Notes under the pieces: model-generated
Databases searched by the model: none
Told to the model about the DNA's origin: nothing
Seen by the model: only the letters and a program-made list of their open reading frames with translations
Shown here: one piece after another, positions 1 through 10,760 of the stretch
Position numbering within the stretch: the first letter of the stretch is position 1
How the letters are laid out: each line of letters begins with the position of its first letter
DNA from: Neodontobutis hainanensis
Taxonomy: Eukaryota > Chordata > Actinopteri > Gobiiformes > Odontobutidae
NCBI GenBank assembly: GCA_024349245.1
Contig: JALDNG010000105.1
Location: 978,501-1,042,500, forward strand
DNA: 64,000 nt
Direction of reading: 5' to 3'
Position numbers and translations under genes: made by a program

Positions 1-84
1 CACACCTGAGACTCACACACACACACACGCACACCCGAGACTCACATGCACACCTGAGACTCACACACACACGCACACCTGAGA

Positions 85-117
<33 letters not shown>

Positions 118-271
118 GAGACTCACACACGCACACCTGAGACTCACATGCACACCTGAGACTCACACACACACACACACACACCTGAGACACACACACA
201 CACACACACACACCTGAGACTCACACACACACACACACACACACCTGAGACTCACACACACACACCTGAGA

Positions 272-304
<33 letters not shown>

Positions 305-559
305 AGACTCACACACGCACACCTGAGACTCACATGCACACCTGAGACTCACACACACACACACACACACACCTGAGACACACACACACACACACACACA
401 CCTGAGACTCACACACACACACACACACACACCTGAGACTCACACACACACACACACACACCTGAGACTCACACACACACACCTGAGACTTACACACACA
501 CACACACACACACACACCTGAGACTCACACACACACACACACACACACACCTGAGACAC
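1..559. repeat. CA-rich microsatellite/minisatellite array, left part
   Basis: The stretch is a (CA)n tract regularly interrupted by CCTGAGACTCA, so it is a compound microsatellite with a longer-period minisatellite structure. It resumes at 929 after a solo LTR, so both parts were one array. It probably lies in a nub1 intron, because the first recognisable nub1 exon starts at 2908 and the protein's N-terminus is missing. Cysteine/valine-rich open frames on the minus strand come from the repeat and are not genes. Confidence 0.95.
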
Positions 560-928
560 TGTTATAATAATTTTACTTTCCTTTACAGATTAAATGAGCA
601 GACGAAGGAGACTGAGTATGATTTTAGAATAAAGGGTCAGGTTTTATTCCTTGCAAGGAATCAAGCAAAATACATGTCAGACACAGTTACAGGCTGAGGG
701 TTTTGCTCTCGTTCTAACCAAAAGTAAACATTACATTGCATTTTATATCAGACGTTCAGACAGTGCCTTGGACAGTGACGATGGTAACCGCCTCTAGAGA
801 CCTACAACCCAGAAGCCAGGTGGTAATATGTCTAGGTCTATGTTGAAGGCCAGGGCCTGAACAAAATAACCCACAGTAATAATGAAATAATAATTGGATG
901 AAATATAGAATGTAAAATTCCCATAACA
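560..928 (-). mobile_element. Solo LTR with 5-bp target-site duplication
   Basis: A 369-bp segment begins TGTTATAATAATTTT and ends CCCATAACA, so it has the TG..CA ends of a long terminal repeat. GACAC flanks it directly on both sides (555-559 and 929-933), consistent with a 5-bp target-site duplication; the flank is itself repetitive, which weakens this point. It shares the block TCCTTGCAAGGA and the TGTTATA/TATAACA termini with the LTRs at 10386 and 16821, so it is a diverged relative. The orientation is that of the full element, i.e. minus. No internal retroviral sequence accompanies it. Confidence 0.8.
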
Positions 929-1437
929 GACACACACACCCACACACACCTGAGACACACACACCTGAGACACACACACACACACACCTGAGACACACAC
1001 ACCTGAGACACACACACACACACACCTGAGACACACACACCTGAGACACACACACACACACACACACCTGAGACACACACACACACACCTGAGACACACA
1101 CACCCACACCTGAGACACACACACACACACACCTGAGACACACACACACACACCTGAGACACACACACACACACCTGAGACACACACACACACACACACC
1201 TGAGACACACACACACACACACACCTGAGACACACACACACACACACACCTGAGACACACACACACACACACACCTGAGACACACACACCTGAGACACAC
1301 ACACACCTGAGACACACACACACACCTGAGACACACACACACACACTTGACACACACACCTGAGACACACACACACACACTTGACACACACACCTGAGAC
1401 ACACACACACATGACACACACACACCTGAGACACACA
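929..1437. repeat. CA-rich array, right part
   Basis: This continues the CACACCTGAGACACA-type compound array on the other side of the solo LTR. Here the interruption is mostly CCTGAGACACA rather than CCTGAGACTCA, so the two halves have homogenised differently or the LTR landed near a variant boundary. Confidence 0.93.
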
Positions 1438-1440
1438 TGT

Positions 1441-1613
1441 ATCAAGGGAACAGGGGAAGGTTTGCTTCAGAGGCTGAAGGGGGCGTATCGTGCACACACA
1501 CTCCCAAGGCCCCAGGTGCAGAGAGCAGGTCCCGTCTCGTCCCTGAAGGACATGACCTGACCTGAAGAGAACTATGTTCACCCACTAACTTTTTACAGAC
1601 ATTATTATAACAG
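1441..1613 (-). mobile_element. Fragment of a related LTR
   Basis: The segment shares with the ERV LTRs at 10386 and 16821 the order GGTTTGCTT, then AGGACATGAC, CCTGAAGAGAACTAT, and a terminal ATTATTATAACA ending at 1613. The 5' part is missing and the middle is diverged. It is probably an old truncated LTR in the minus orientation. Confidence 0.6.
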
Positions 1614-1690
1614 CTCTGCATTTCCATACTGCTACTTCCAAAGGAAGTTGGAGGGCCTCCAAAGTCGTAATACAAGTCTTGCACCTTCTG
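1614..1690 (-). mobile_element. Duplicate of the pol RNase H fragment at 2377-2450
   Basis: The block from GCTCTGCATTTCCATAC to ATACAAGTCTTG is a diverged copy of the block at about 2377-2450 in the same orientation. The second copy lies in a minus-strand reading frame with RNase H-like sequence, so this is most likely a second remnant of the same kind of retroelement. It directly follows an LTR terminus. Confidence 0.5.
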
Positions 1691-1835
1691 CTGCAACATG
1701 TCGATGCCAGTGCTTCACAGAAAAGAAGCTCAGATAGAAATGGAATCAGTGTTCTGTGGGACTACCACTCACTCAATGTTCTAGCAGCAGAACTACACCT
1801 TCTCGAACAGTCACAGAGACAGCTTCCCTGAGGAG

Positions 1836-2003
1836 GTGCACACCCTTGCCAATAGTCAGCCGATGTCGAGACAAAGGCGCTTGATCGTGCTTGCTCCAGA
1901 GTATGATGCAGCTGTTGGTTTGGTGAGAGTGGGACGGAGACTCAGCAGAACCAAAGACCTCAACCCAGGCTCTATACATCTTATCATCCTTGATCCAAAG
2001 CAC
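1836..2003 (+). mobile_element. BEL/Pao-like retrotransposon pol fragment
   Basis: The + frame encodes LIVLAPEYDAAVGLVRVGRR followed by LSRTKDLNPGSIHLIILDPK and H. The order 'L-x-P-x-x-D ... hRVGGRL ... HPIILDPKH' is characteristic of the segment between RNase H and the integrase zinc finger in Pao-clade polyproteins. Only about 55 codons are recognisable, with no flanking RT or integrase. It is a dead fragment, and its 3' end runs into a perfect inverted repeat. Confidence 0.6.
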
Positions 2004-2021
2004 TACTGGTGCTTTGGATCA
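1991..2021. repeat. Perfect 13-bp inverted repeat
   Basis: TGATCCAAAGCAC (1991-2003) is separated by TACTG from its exact reverse complement GTGCTTTGGATCA (2009-2021). The left arm is part of the Pao-like coding remnant (ILDPKH), so the hairpin probably formed by a local fold-back during a deletion or insertion rather than being a terminator. Confidence 0.85.
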
Positions 2022-2029
2022 GAAAGGAC

Positions 2030-2524
2030 AGACCTGACCGGAGCCCGATCTTTTCAGATGCTATAAAATCGACAAACCCCAGAGTGTCCCACTCTACACA
2101 AGCTGCATATCTGAAAAGTGCTTTGGGAAGTATTAGTTTGTCCTCAGGGTCCACACAAACAGATGAGCTGTTTAAAGTAGCATTTTTTTAGTTTTATACC
2201 AGAGCTGTTTTTCAGAGTCTGGGGCATCGGACTGCATGTCCTTGAGCAAGTCTTGGTCAATATGGTAGTGTCTACTACTGAGTCCTTGTCTAGTGGCCTC
2301 ACGGCTGCTCTCTTAACTTCCGTGTCCTCTTTGTGGTTGGCAAGAGAGACTATATCTGTATTAGATGTATGTGCTCTGCATTTACATACTGCTACTTCTA
2401 AAAGAAGTTGGACGGCCTCCAAAGTTGTAAATACAAGTCTTGGTGCGTGGTTGGTTTCCCTGTTGATGTGATCATCCCTTGTTTTTCCATTGCTGGGCAA
2501 ATACATGCAAAGTTGAAAAGGCAT
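2030..2524 (-). pseudogene. Endogenous retrovirus pol remnant (RNase H to connection)
   Basis: On the minus strand the frame reads LEAVQLLLEVAVCKCRAHTS and continues with SNTDIVSLANHKED. The 'hxKCxAHT-x-x-T-D-x-h-S-x-x-N-x-x-A-D' pattern is that of the RNase H C-terminal part of gammaretrovirus-like fish ERVs. Further along, CCTGAGGACAAACTA gives PEDKLILPKALFRYAA in a shifted frame, the spacer before integrase. At least one frameshift separates the parts and there is no reverse transcriptase upstream. Family placement is inference from these short motifs. Confidence 0.55.
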
Positions 2525-2907
2525 ATTGACTGTCGGTGTACACAGTGATTCTTTTGACTGTGCCTAATTTAAATGCTTCAGTCAAAGCAACTAGTACACA
2601 CCTGAGACACAACAATCAATAAAAGAGTCACAAATTAAAAACTACATTTTACAACTGTCTGTTTTATCTGATGATGAACTTGGTAATAAATTCTACTGAC
2701 CACAAAGATACTAAAATATTTAGTTTTAACTGAAAATGAAGGAGATAAAGGATGACATTGACAACATTTAATGTGAACGCTGTAGAAAAGGAAGAAGAAA
2801 TACTCAGTCTGGGTTTAGTCCAGGTTAGTCTTGATGACGGTCTCTAATGAGCCTGTGCACTTCAGGATCTCATTTAAAAACTGAACCCTTTCCCCGGTGT
2901 TCCTCAG
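2525..2907. other. Probable nub1 intron sequence, nothing recognised
   Basis: This AT-rich, apparently single-copy sequence ends in a good acceptor (TTCCTCAG before 2908). No missing nub1 N-terminal exon is visible here or anywhere in 1-2907. Confidence 0.5.
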
Positions 2908-5900
2908 GAGCTGTCGGAGCAGTACGCGCCGCAGCTCGGTCTGTCGGTGTCGGAGGTAGGGGGCGCTCTGGAGTCGATCAGAGCTCAGGCCGTGAACAGA
3001 GGCAAAGGAAACCAGATGTTCAGAGAAACCAGTGTCGCCACTCTTGAGCTGCTGCTGCCGCGGGACTCCAAGAAGGTACAGACAGAGTTTTTACTTTAGT
3101 TTGAACAGAAGGATATGTTACAATTTTAATAAGATGACAATGGTCCGGTGACTTAAGACCTTAAATATCTGACATGGCTCTGTTTTTCAGGATACAAAGG
3201 CAAAGAACTACTTTCAGACAAAACTGGATGTGATGGTTCAGGAGCTGGTCGACAGGTACAAACACTTGGAAACAGATCTGAGCAGGTTTTAGCTGGATTT
3301 GAGGAGCTTTTATTTGGATCTGGTATTTTTTAAGTGTATCTTGTTTGTTACAGAATCTGTGAAGAATACGGACTCAAATCCATCAAACTTATCCTCAACG
3401 GCAGAACTCTGAACATGGGTAAGTCTGAGCTAAACTGGGTCTAAACTGGGTCTAAACCGGGTCTAAACCGGGTCTAAACTGGGTCTCTGTTCCAGACCAG
3501 CGTTTGGAGGAGCAGGGTGTGAGGAACCACAGTAAAGTGATGGTGCTGAGAGTGAGCGACGCCGAGTGGAAGCAGCAGATGAACGAGGAGCAGGAGAAGA
3601 AGAAGAACCAGAACCAGAGCCTCCAGAGAACTCGGAAGGGTTTCCAGATATTGTCCGAGAGAGGTCAGTTTGAGCAGTATTTTCAACACACCTGTAGCGC
3701 TGCCTCAGGGCAACATGGTTTCTGTTGACACGTCTGCTCAGAAACAAGGCTGGTGTCTGTTTCAATTTGTAGAAGGAATGTTTACCGTTTGTTCCTTCCT
3801 TGAACCTTAAACCCCTTGTTCTGTGTTTTTGCAGAAGAGGACCTAGACTCAAAACCTTTTCTGGAAATTGCTGACCAAAAGGGAAACCCACTGAAGATCC
3901 CTCACCAGGAGAAAAAAGTACGACTCTTATTAGGTCTCTAATGTGAACGGTACTGGAACAGGTTTTAGTTGAATTTGAACAGGTTTTAGATGGATTTGAA
4001 CAGGTTTTAGTTATATTTGAACAGGTTTTAGTTATATTTGAACAGGTTTTAGTTGGATTTGAATAGGTTTTAGTTGGATTTGAACAGGTTTTAGATGGAT
4101 TTGGACAGGTTTTAGTTATATTTGAACAGGTTTTAGTTATATTTGGACAGGTTTTAGTTATATTTGGACAGGTTTTAGATGGATTTGGACAGGTTTTAGT
4201 TATATTTGAACAGGTTTTAGTTATATTTGGACAGGTTTTATATGGATTTGAACAGGTTTTAGTTGGATTTGGACAGGTTTTCGTTGGATCTGAACAGGTT
4301 TTAGTTGGATCTGAACAGGTTTTAGTTGGATCTGAACAGGTTTTAGTTGGATTTGGACAGGTTTTATATGGATTTGAACAGGTTTTAGTCAGATTAAATC
4401 TGGATTTGGACTGGTTTGGATGAATGTAAGTTAAACTAAGCTCTCTGATGATCTGTGAATGTGTCCAGGCTCTTATTTTGGCGATGGGTTTCCATGAAAA
4501 GGGTCGGTCTCTGATGAAGAGGAAGCAGTTCGATGAGGCTCTGTGTCACCTGCTGCAGGCCGACCAGCAGTTCAGGTAAAGACCCTGACCGGTTACACAG
4601 GGCAGACAGTTTTTTACCCTTTCCCTCTGTGTGCTGCAGTAAGTGCGGCTTGACGCTGCTCGGCTCGGTGGATAACTACGCCGTGCTGCAGCTGGACATC
4701 GTGTGGTGTTACCGAGCTCTGGAGGCGCTGTCCTGTCTGGACGACGGGCGGATGAGGCTGCAGCGAGCCGAGGAGTGTTTCCTGCAGTGTTACGGCGAGC
4801 AGCAGCAGCGTCTGCGCATGATCAAGGTCAGGGGCAGACCGGGACTAAAGGCGGGACTAAAGGCGGGACTAAAGGCGGGACTAAAGGCGGGACTAAAGGC
4901 GGGACTAACACACCTGTTGGGGTGTTGTTTCCAGGGCAGTACGGGGCGAGAGGAGGTGCTGTTCCTGCGGCTGTACCTACTCCAGAGTCTGTTGTCCTAC
5001 ATCGAGGGGAACGACGGTCAGGCCCGACAGCAGCTCTCCAAGGTACGCCTCCTTTCACCGGAGTTCCTCTCCTTTGAAGAACAGGAAGGAGTTCTGAGGG
5101 GTTTGTGTCGTTCAGGTGGAGGCGCTGTACAACCGGCTGTGTCCCGACTCAGAAAAGATGGAGCAGCTCATGGTTCTGGGTTTCACCGAGAGAGAGGCTC
5201 GACTGGGGCTCAGGGCCTGTGAGGGAGACGTCCAGGAGGCAGCTATACACATCAGCAACCGACGACAGGTGCGGCTCTGAGAGGGGCTCTGAGAGGGATC
5301 TAAGAGGAGAAGAGGACTAAACCTGGTCTTTGTTGGTCTTCAGGAGCGTAAGGAGATGAAGCAGAGGGAGCGGCAGAAGCGGCAGAGTCGGACGGAGGCT
5401 GTGTCGACGTTGACTGAACTGGGCTTTAACCGAAGAGATGCAGTCCAAGCTCTGCACCACGCCGACGGAGACGTGGACAAGGCCTACACAGTCAGTACTT
5501 TAACAGACCAGGTCCAGACCAAGTCCAGACCAATACCAGACCAGAGGCCCTGCATCAGAGTGGCCTATTATTGTGGCCAGCCTAAGGCACACAATCAAGG
5601 TTTTTTTTTTTGTCGTTTCCAGATCCTGCTGCACTCAAGTCAAGCTGCTCAGGCAACAAACAACAACACACAGGATTTTCTGAGTCCGGACAAAGTGGAA
5701 CAGGTTTGAGGAGACCTTTGTGTAAAATGTGAAAACATGGAGCGCTGTGTAACCAGAGTGTGTCTGTGCAGCTGCTGTACCTGGGCTTCGAGCAGCAGGC
5801 GTCTGAAACGGCCCTCAGACTCACAGACGGAGACGTGCAGGCGGCCACTCAGCTGCTGCTGGAGAATCAGGGCGTCCTGCCCCCGGACCTGCCCTCCAGC

Positions 5901-6702
5901 TCATCCTGCCCCACGCCCGAGGAGCCCAGCACCTCCTCCTCCACCGCCTCCACAGGTCTGTCACAGCAGTGCAGCTCGTAATGAGAAGGCATTAGATGTG
6001 TTAAAGTTCTGAGTCCTGGTTAGGCTTACGTTTACAGAAAAGACCATATACAGTCACCATCAATAAAACATGGAACATATTTACATTAGATCTGAGCCTG
6101 GCTCTCTCTGGAGTAATACTGAGGGTTTAGTCTTTACAGATCTGATTAGATTTAAGCCACACTTTTACTTTATTTTAAAATACTTTTTCAAATTTGAGTA
6201 AAGCATTACAAACTCTCCCACTTTGATGAGACTGGCCCAACAGTGAAAAACAAGAACAATAGACTTTCAAAGGTATTTTCAAAGTGTACCTCCATGTATT
6301 TTATTCCTCTGGGACACGTGTCCTGGTCTGATCCTCAGCTGCTCCTCTCAGTGTAAAGGAGCAGCGACTCTACTCTGAGCTCCTCACCCTGCCTTTGAGG
6401 GAGCGTCCTGTGGAAAAGCTCAGTTTAGAAAAAGTTGAAGGATGTTTGTGGCACAGAAAACTCACTGATGGAGGTTCTCTGAAACATACACCAGAATAAA
6501 AATCTAATTTATGCTGAGTTCTTCTCAAAACTAAATCAAACGGATGTGGCTGTTTGCAGAAGACGACGACGTTGTGAACGAGGTTTTGGAGGACATTTCC
6601 CGTCACGAGGAGGACTACCTGGACCTGACGCTGGAGGAAGAGAGCGAGCTGATCGTCAGGCTTCAGTCGTATCTGAGCCGCTCCGTGACCCACTCCCTGT
6701 GA
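2908..6702 (+). CDS. nub1: NEDD8 ultimate buster 1 (NUB1), 5'-partial, 13 exons
   Basis: NUB1 is an adaptor that binds NEDD8 and FAT10 and steers them to the proteasome. Exons: 2908-3075, 3191-3255, 3354-3418, 3496-3663, 3835-3917, 4469-4575, 4640-4826, 4935-5042, 5116-5268, 5344-5490, 5623-5703, 5772-5955 and 6560-6702. All introns are GT..AG and phases match throughout, giving 552 residues plus TGA. Domains in order: a ubiquitin-like fold (QELVDRICEEYGLKSIKLIL, exons 2-4), a Lys/Glu-rich helix (exon 4), the signature EIADQKGNPLKIP (exon 5), a helical region with DNYAVLQLDIVWCY (exon 7), and three UBA domains (exon 9, MVLGFTEREARLGLRACEGD; exon 10, LTELGFNRRDAVQALHHADG; exons 11-12, LLYLGFEQQASETALRLTDG). 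The acidic C-terminus has ISRHEEDYLDLTLEEE as in human NUB1. Roughly 40 N-terminal residues must lie upstream of the window. Confidence 0.93.
3956..4396. repeat. 21-bp minisatellite in a nub1 intron
   Basis: About twenty tandem copies of a unit like AACAGGTTTTAGTTGGATTTG lie between exons 5 and 6 of nub1. Variants are GTTATATTTG and GATGGATTTG. The same unit recurs at 7420-7755 and 32695-33045 (reverse complement) and at 50800-50900 and 51786-51880. Isolated single copies also sit in other introns, e.g. near 3280 and 35460. Confidence 0.95.
4849..4908. repeat. 12-bp tandem repeat in a nub1 intron
   Basis: Five near-perfect copies of GGGACTAAAGGC fill most of the short intron between exons 7 and 8. 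The motif GGACTAAA is the reverse complement of the TTTAGTCC core of the dispersed CTGGTTTAGTC family, so it may be a local derivative of it. Confidence 0.9.
6357..6430. repeat. Dispersed repeat shared with 54188-54270
   Basis: The sequence from GAGCAGCGACTCTACTCTGA through the CTCCTCACCCTG block is nearly identical to 54188-54223, and similarity continues weakly to AAAGCTCA. It lies in the last nub1 intron; the other copy follows the 57-bp array. It belongs to no element I recognise. Confidence 0.7.
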
Positions 6703-6719
6703 CGCACCAGCGTCTCCGT

Positions 6720-7206
6720 TGGCTCCATGGACCTGTCCCGTCTCCCACAGGCTCCATGGACCTGTCCTGTCTCCGTTGGCTCCATGGACCTGTCCCGTCT
6801 CCGTTGGCTCCATGGACCTGTCCCAACAACCACAGGCTCCATGGACCTGTCCAAACAACCACAGGCTCCATGGACCTGTCCAAACAACCACAGGCTCCAT
6901 GGACCTGTCCCGTCTCCGTTGGCTCCATGGACCTGTCCCAACAACCACAGGCTCCATGGACCTGTCCCAACAACCACAGGCTCCATGGACCTGTCCCGTC
7001 TCCCACAGGCTCCATGGACCTGTCCCGTCTCCCACAGGCTCCATGGACCTGTCCCAACAACCACAGGCTCCATGGACCTGTCCCAACAACCACAGGCTCC
7101 ATGGACCTGTCCCAACAACCACAGGCTCCATGGACCTGTCCCGTCTCCCACAGGCTCCATGGACCTGTCCCGTCTCCCACAGGCTCCATGGACCTGTCCC
7201 GTCTCT
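6720..7206. repeat. 28/29-bp minisatellite in the nub1 3' UTR
   Basis: Seventeen or so copies of GGCTCCATGGACCTGTCCC followed by either GTCTCCCACA, AACAACCACA or GTCTCCGTT start 17 bp after the nub1 stop codon. If nub1 ends at 7333 or 8807, the array is transcribed as 3' UTR. Open frames on both strands across it come from the repeat. Confidence 0.93.
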
Positions 7207-7332
7207 GTCAGATTTCCTGATCCTGTCCCGTTTACAGATACTATGATTGACTGATACAGGTGAACGTCTTCAATAAGAGTCTTATCGAGAGAATGAGTTT
7301 AAAAAGATCATGGGCCAAGCTTTTGGCTCGAT

Positions 7333-7338
7333 AATAAA
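7333..7338 (+). promoter_or_regulatory. Candidate nub1 polyadenylation signal (proximal)
   Basis: This is the first canonical AATAAA after the nub1 stop codon, 631 bp downstream and just beyond the 29-bp array. Use of this signal or the one at 8807 cannot be decided from sequence. Confidence 0.4.
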
Positions 7339-7419
7339 ATAGAAAATCTATTCTTTCTGATGAGTGGGTTACAGCAGAGGATCAATATTTAAAAAAATTA
7401 TTCATTCATAGCCAATTTA

Positions 7420-7755
7420 TAAATCCATCTAAAACCTGTTTAAATCCATCTAAAAGCTGTTTAAATCCATCTAAAAGCTGTTTAAATCCAACTCGAACCT
7501 GTTTAAATCCATCTAAAAGCTGTTTAAATCCATCTAAAAGCTGTTTAAATCCATCTAAAAGCTGTTTAAATCCATCTAAAAGCTGTTTAAATCCAACTCG
7601 AACCTGTTTAAATCCATCTAAAACCTGTTTAAATCCATCTAAAACCTGTTTAAATCCATCTAAAAGCTGTTTAAATCCAACTAAAGCCTTTTTAAATCCA
7701 TCTAAAACCTGTTTAAATCCATCTAAAACCTGTTTAAATCCAACTTGAACCTTAA
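7420..7755. repeat. 21-bp minisatellite (reverse orientation)
   Basis: Fifteen or so tandem copies of a unit like TTTAAATCCATCTAAAACCTG. This is the reverse complement of the CAGGTTTTAGATGGATTTAAA unit in the nub1 intron, so the family is present on both strands outside introns. Confidence 0.95.
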
Positions 7756-9132
7756 AAGGACATTGACTAAATTAATTGTTGACACAGTGATTGGGGAACA
7801 GTTCTTTAAACTGACTTTTCTGCTGGCGAGGTCTGATTTTTCTGCTTTATTCATTCAATGATTGAAAGACCGGACTTTAAATACTCTTTTTCATGACCAT
7901 GTTGGGAATTAAAAAGTCATTCCCAATGCCTCGTTCACATGCCTCATAGGAAACACTGTTCCTTCAGAAATGAAAGAACCAGGATTTAATAAGTGCATGT
8001 TTTTGTGTTTGTGCTGGAAACACCAGATCCTGATTTTAGAGACGGTTATATTTCATGGCACGTGTGCAGTTTGTCGTGTTTGTGACCGAGACCCCACACG
8101 CTGGAGCTGCTGTGTTCTCGCGTCCTGCTCTGGGACAACTCAGGGTTTACTGGCCTGTTGTCTGTCCTTTTGCTGGAAACGTGGTAAATAAGCAACAATC
8201 GTTTGACGTGTGACGACACACTGTTTGTCCTGAATATTGTCAGAAGTGGAAACCTGAAGAGCAGGTGAACACTGTTATGTCTTGTTTTGTTCTTTGGTTT
8301 CCAGCACAAAGACACAAACAGTAGACTCAGAAAACACCCTCTAAACACTAACAAATGTTTTCATTTATATAATTAATGAGAAAAAGTTGCATTTGAAACA
8401 TTAAAGTGTTTTTTTTGTTTGTTTTTTGGTTGAGTTAAAGACAAAAATTTGTTTCTGGAAAGGTTCGGACTTGGTTTAAATTGCAAAGGTCCAAATGTTA
8501 TTACTGTCCTTTTTAGTTCAGTTTTATATATTTTTTATAACAAAGTACCAACTCTGATGCTTTGAGGAAATATTTTTTTTAATTTTGCACATTTTATTTT
8601 TATTTAACACATACAAAAAAGTGTAAAAATAGTTTTCTGTTTGGTTTAAATGAAGAATATAAAACTGTCTCATTTCCTTTAAGTTCAATCACTTTGTTAA
8701 TTTTAAATATTTAATGATGCTTCAAAGCAAAGAAAAAACTTAGGCCATATTTTAATGTTTGTGGGAAAAAAAAGTTTTCATTTTTTTGTCTGACTTTAAA
8801 TGAGTCAATAAAGGTTTACAGTTTGTTGGAAATCGTGTGATTTTTATGAAGCCCCGCCCACTTCTGACCAAACGGCTCATCAGACCAAGCCTCTTTCCTC
8901 CAAACGACAGAAGTTGTCCGTAGTGTATAAAGCAGGTAAAACATCAAGTCCTGGTGCTATCAATAAAGTGTTTGAGGGGAATTATCAAAACAATTAATAC
9001 AAAAGGAGTTAGAAACAAAACCTTATTAATAATCACACAGTCTAACAATTACCTCTAGGGGCTAGTGTACAAGGTTCTGTATCCAGAGTCTTTCTGCTCT
9101 CTTCCTCTGGTCCAGTGGTCGTGGTGCTGTCT
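7756..9132. other. nub1 downstream flank, nothing coding recognised
   Basis: AT-rich, mostly single-copy sequence with poly-T and poly-A runs. An AATAAA at 8807-8812 could be a distal nub1 polyadenylation signal. Short open frames here lack homology I can recognise. Confidence 0.5.
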
Positions 9133-10147
9133 CCGGTGAGCATCAGGTGAGGTGTGGGACGGGTGAGCATCAGGTGAGGTGTGGGACGGGTGAGGATCAG
9201 GTGAGGTGTGGGACGGGTGAGGATCAGGTGAGGTGTGGGACGGGTGAGGATCAGGTGAGGTGTGGGACGGGTGAGGATCAGGTGAGGTGTGGACGGTGAG
9301 GATCAGGTGAGGTGTGGACGGGTGAGGATCAGGTGAGGTGTGGGACGGGTGAGCATCAGGTGAGGTGTGGGACGGGTGAGCATCAGGTGAGGTGGGGGAC
9401 GGGTGAGCATCAGGTGAGGTGTGGGACGGGTGAGGATCAGGTGAGGTGTGGGACGGGTGAGCATCAGGTGAGGTGTGGGACGGGTGAGCATCAGGTGAGG
9501 TGTGGGACGGGTGAGCATCAGGTGAGGTGTGGGACGGGTGAGCATCAGGTGAGGTGTGGGACGGGTGAGCATCGGGTGAGGATCAGGTGAGTTGTGGGAC
9601 GGGTGAGCATCGGGTGAGGATCAGGTGAGTTGTGGGACGGGTGAGCATCGGGTGAGCATCAGGTGAGGTGTGGGACGGGTGAGCATCAGGTGAGGTGTGG
9701 GACGGGTGAGGATCAGGTGAGGTGTGGGACGGGTGAGGATCAGGTGAGGTGTGGGACGGGTGAGGATCAGGTGAGGTGTGGGACGGGTGAGGATCAGGTG
9801 AGGTGTGGGACGGGTGAGGATCAGGTGAGGTGTGGGGCGGGTGAGGATCAGGTGAGGTGTGGGACGGGTGAGGATCAGGTGAGGTGTGGGACGGGTGAGG
9901 ATCAGGTGAGGTGTGGGACGGGTGAGCATCAGGTGAGGTGTGGGACGGGTGAGCATCGGGTGAGGATCAGGTGAGTTGTAGGACGGGTGAGCATCGGGTG
10001 AGCATCAGGTGAGGTGTGGGACGGGTGAGCATCGGGTGAGCATCAGGTGAGATGTGGGACGGGTGAGCATCAGGTGAGGTGTGGGACGGGTGAGCATCAG
10101 GTGAGGTGTGGGACGGGTGAGCATCAGGTGAGGTGTGGGACGGGTGA
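9133..10147. repeat. 27-bp minisatellite array (about 1 kb)
   Basis: Around 37 copies of GGTGAGGTGTGGGACGGGTG followed by AGCATCA or AGGATCA. The C/G choice in AGCATCA versus AGGATCA runs in blocks, a sign of repeated local conversion or slippage. Compound GAGCATCGGGTGAGGATCAG units occur at about 9570, 9610 and 9950. Because 27 is divisible by three, frames stay open for about 100 codons on both strands without coding meaning. Confidence 0.96.
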
Positions 10148-10352
10148 GGTCTAAAGCAGGTCTAAAGCAGGACTAAACCAGGTTTAAACCAGGTCTAAAC
10201 CAGGACTAAACGAGGACTAAACCAGGTCTAAACCAGGACTAAACGAGGACTAAACGAGGACTAAACCAGGTCTAAAGCAGGACTAAACAAGGACTAAACC
10301 AGGTCTAAACCGGGACTAAACCAGGTCTAAACCAGGTCTAAAGCAGGTCTAA
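10148..10352. repeat. 11-bp minisatellite (reverse orientation)
   Basis: Tandem CTAAACCAGGT/CTAAACCAGGA/CTAAAGCAGGT units, the reverse complement of the CTGGTTTAG family found in many introns of this window. It directly abuts the 27-bp array on the left and ends 33 bp before the retrovirus-like element. Confidence 0.93.
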
Positions 10353-10385
10353 TCACACACTGCCTTGATATTACAATGGGATTTC

Positions 10386-10746
10386 TGTTATAGGAATATT
10401 TTATATCCATATATTTAACCAGAGAGACACGGAGACCGATTATAATTTAACAAGCAATGGCCAAGTTTTAATCCTTGCAAGGAGAAGCAAAGCAGCACAA
10501 TATTACAGCGGAGGTTTGCTTAAAGATGTAAACATAACATGGGATTATATACAAGACAGTGAGGCCTTGGTGAGAGGCGTTCACAATGGTCCAGGAGAAA
10601 GAGTCCCGGGACAAGCCATGTCTCAGTCTTGTTATGTCTACTTAATGCTTGGATTAGCAGGAAGGACATGACATGAATTTGACATGACCTGAAGAGAACT
10701 ATAATTCCCAGTAACAATAAACATTAAAATTAAAATTATTATAACA
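10386..10746 (-). repeat. 3' LTR of the retrovirus-like element
   Basis: 361 bp with ends TGTTATA and TATAACA. By eye it differs from the other LTR by a few substitutions (TTTAACC/TTTATCC, CCCGGGAC/CCCGTGAC, CTTAATG/CTTCCTG), one small block (GGAGAAAGAG/GGTGCAGAAG) and a 1-bp indel. Because the element is on the minus strand, this left copy is the downstream LTR. Confidence 0.92.
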
Positions 10747-10760
10747 TTCCCCCCTCTTTA
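10747..10760 (-). other. Polypurine tract
   Basis: On the minus strand the sequence is TAAAGAGGGGGGAA, placed directly against the 3' LTR. This is the standard position and composition of a retroviral plus-strand primer, and it confirms the orientation. Confidence 0.85.

Noticed and set aside
1773..2003. Minus-strand 76-codon ORF as integrase
   Set aside because: The + strand frame over the same bases has the recognisable Pao-type motif; the minus frame is its shadow.
9303..9974. Histidine- or glycine-rich ORFs on both strands
   Set aside because: Product of the 27-bp array; both strands are open simultaneously.
9133..10147. CRISPR-like array
   Set aside because: Repeats are contiguous with no unique spacers, and the genome is eukaryotic.
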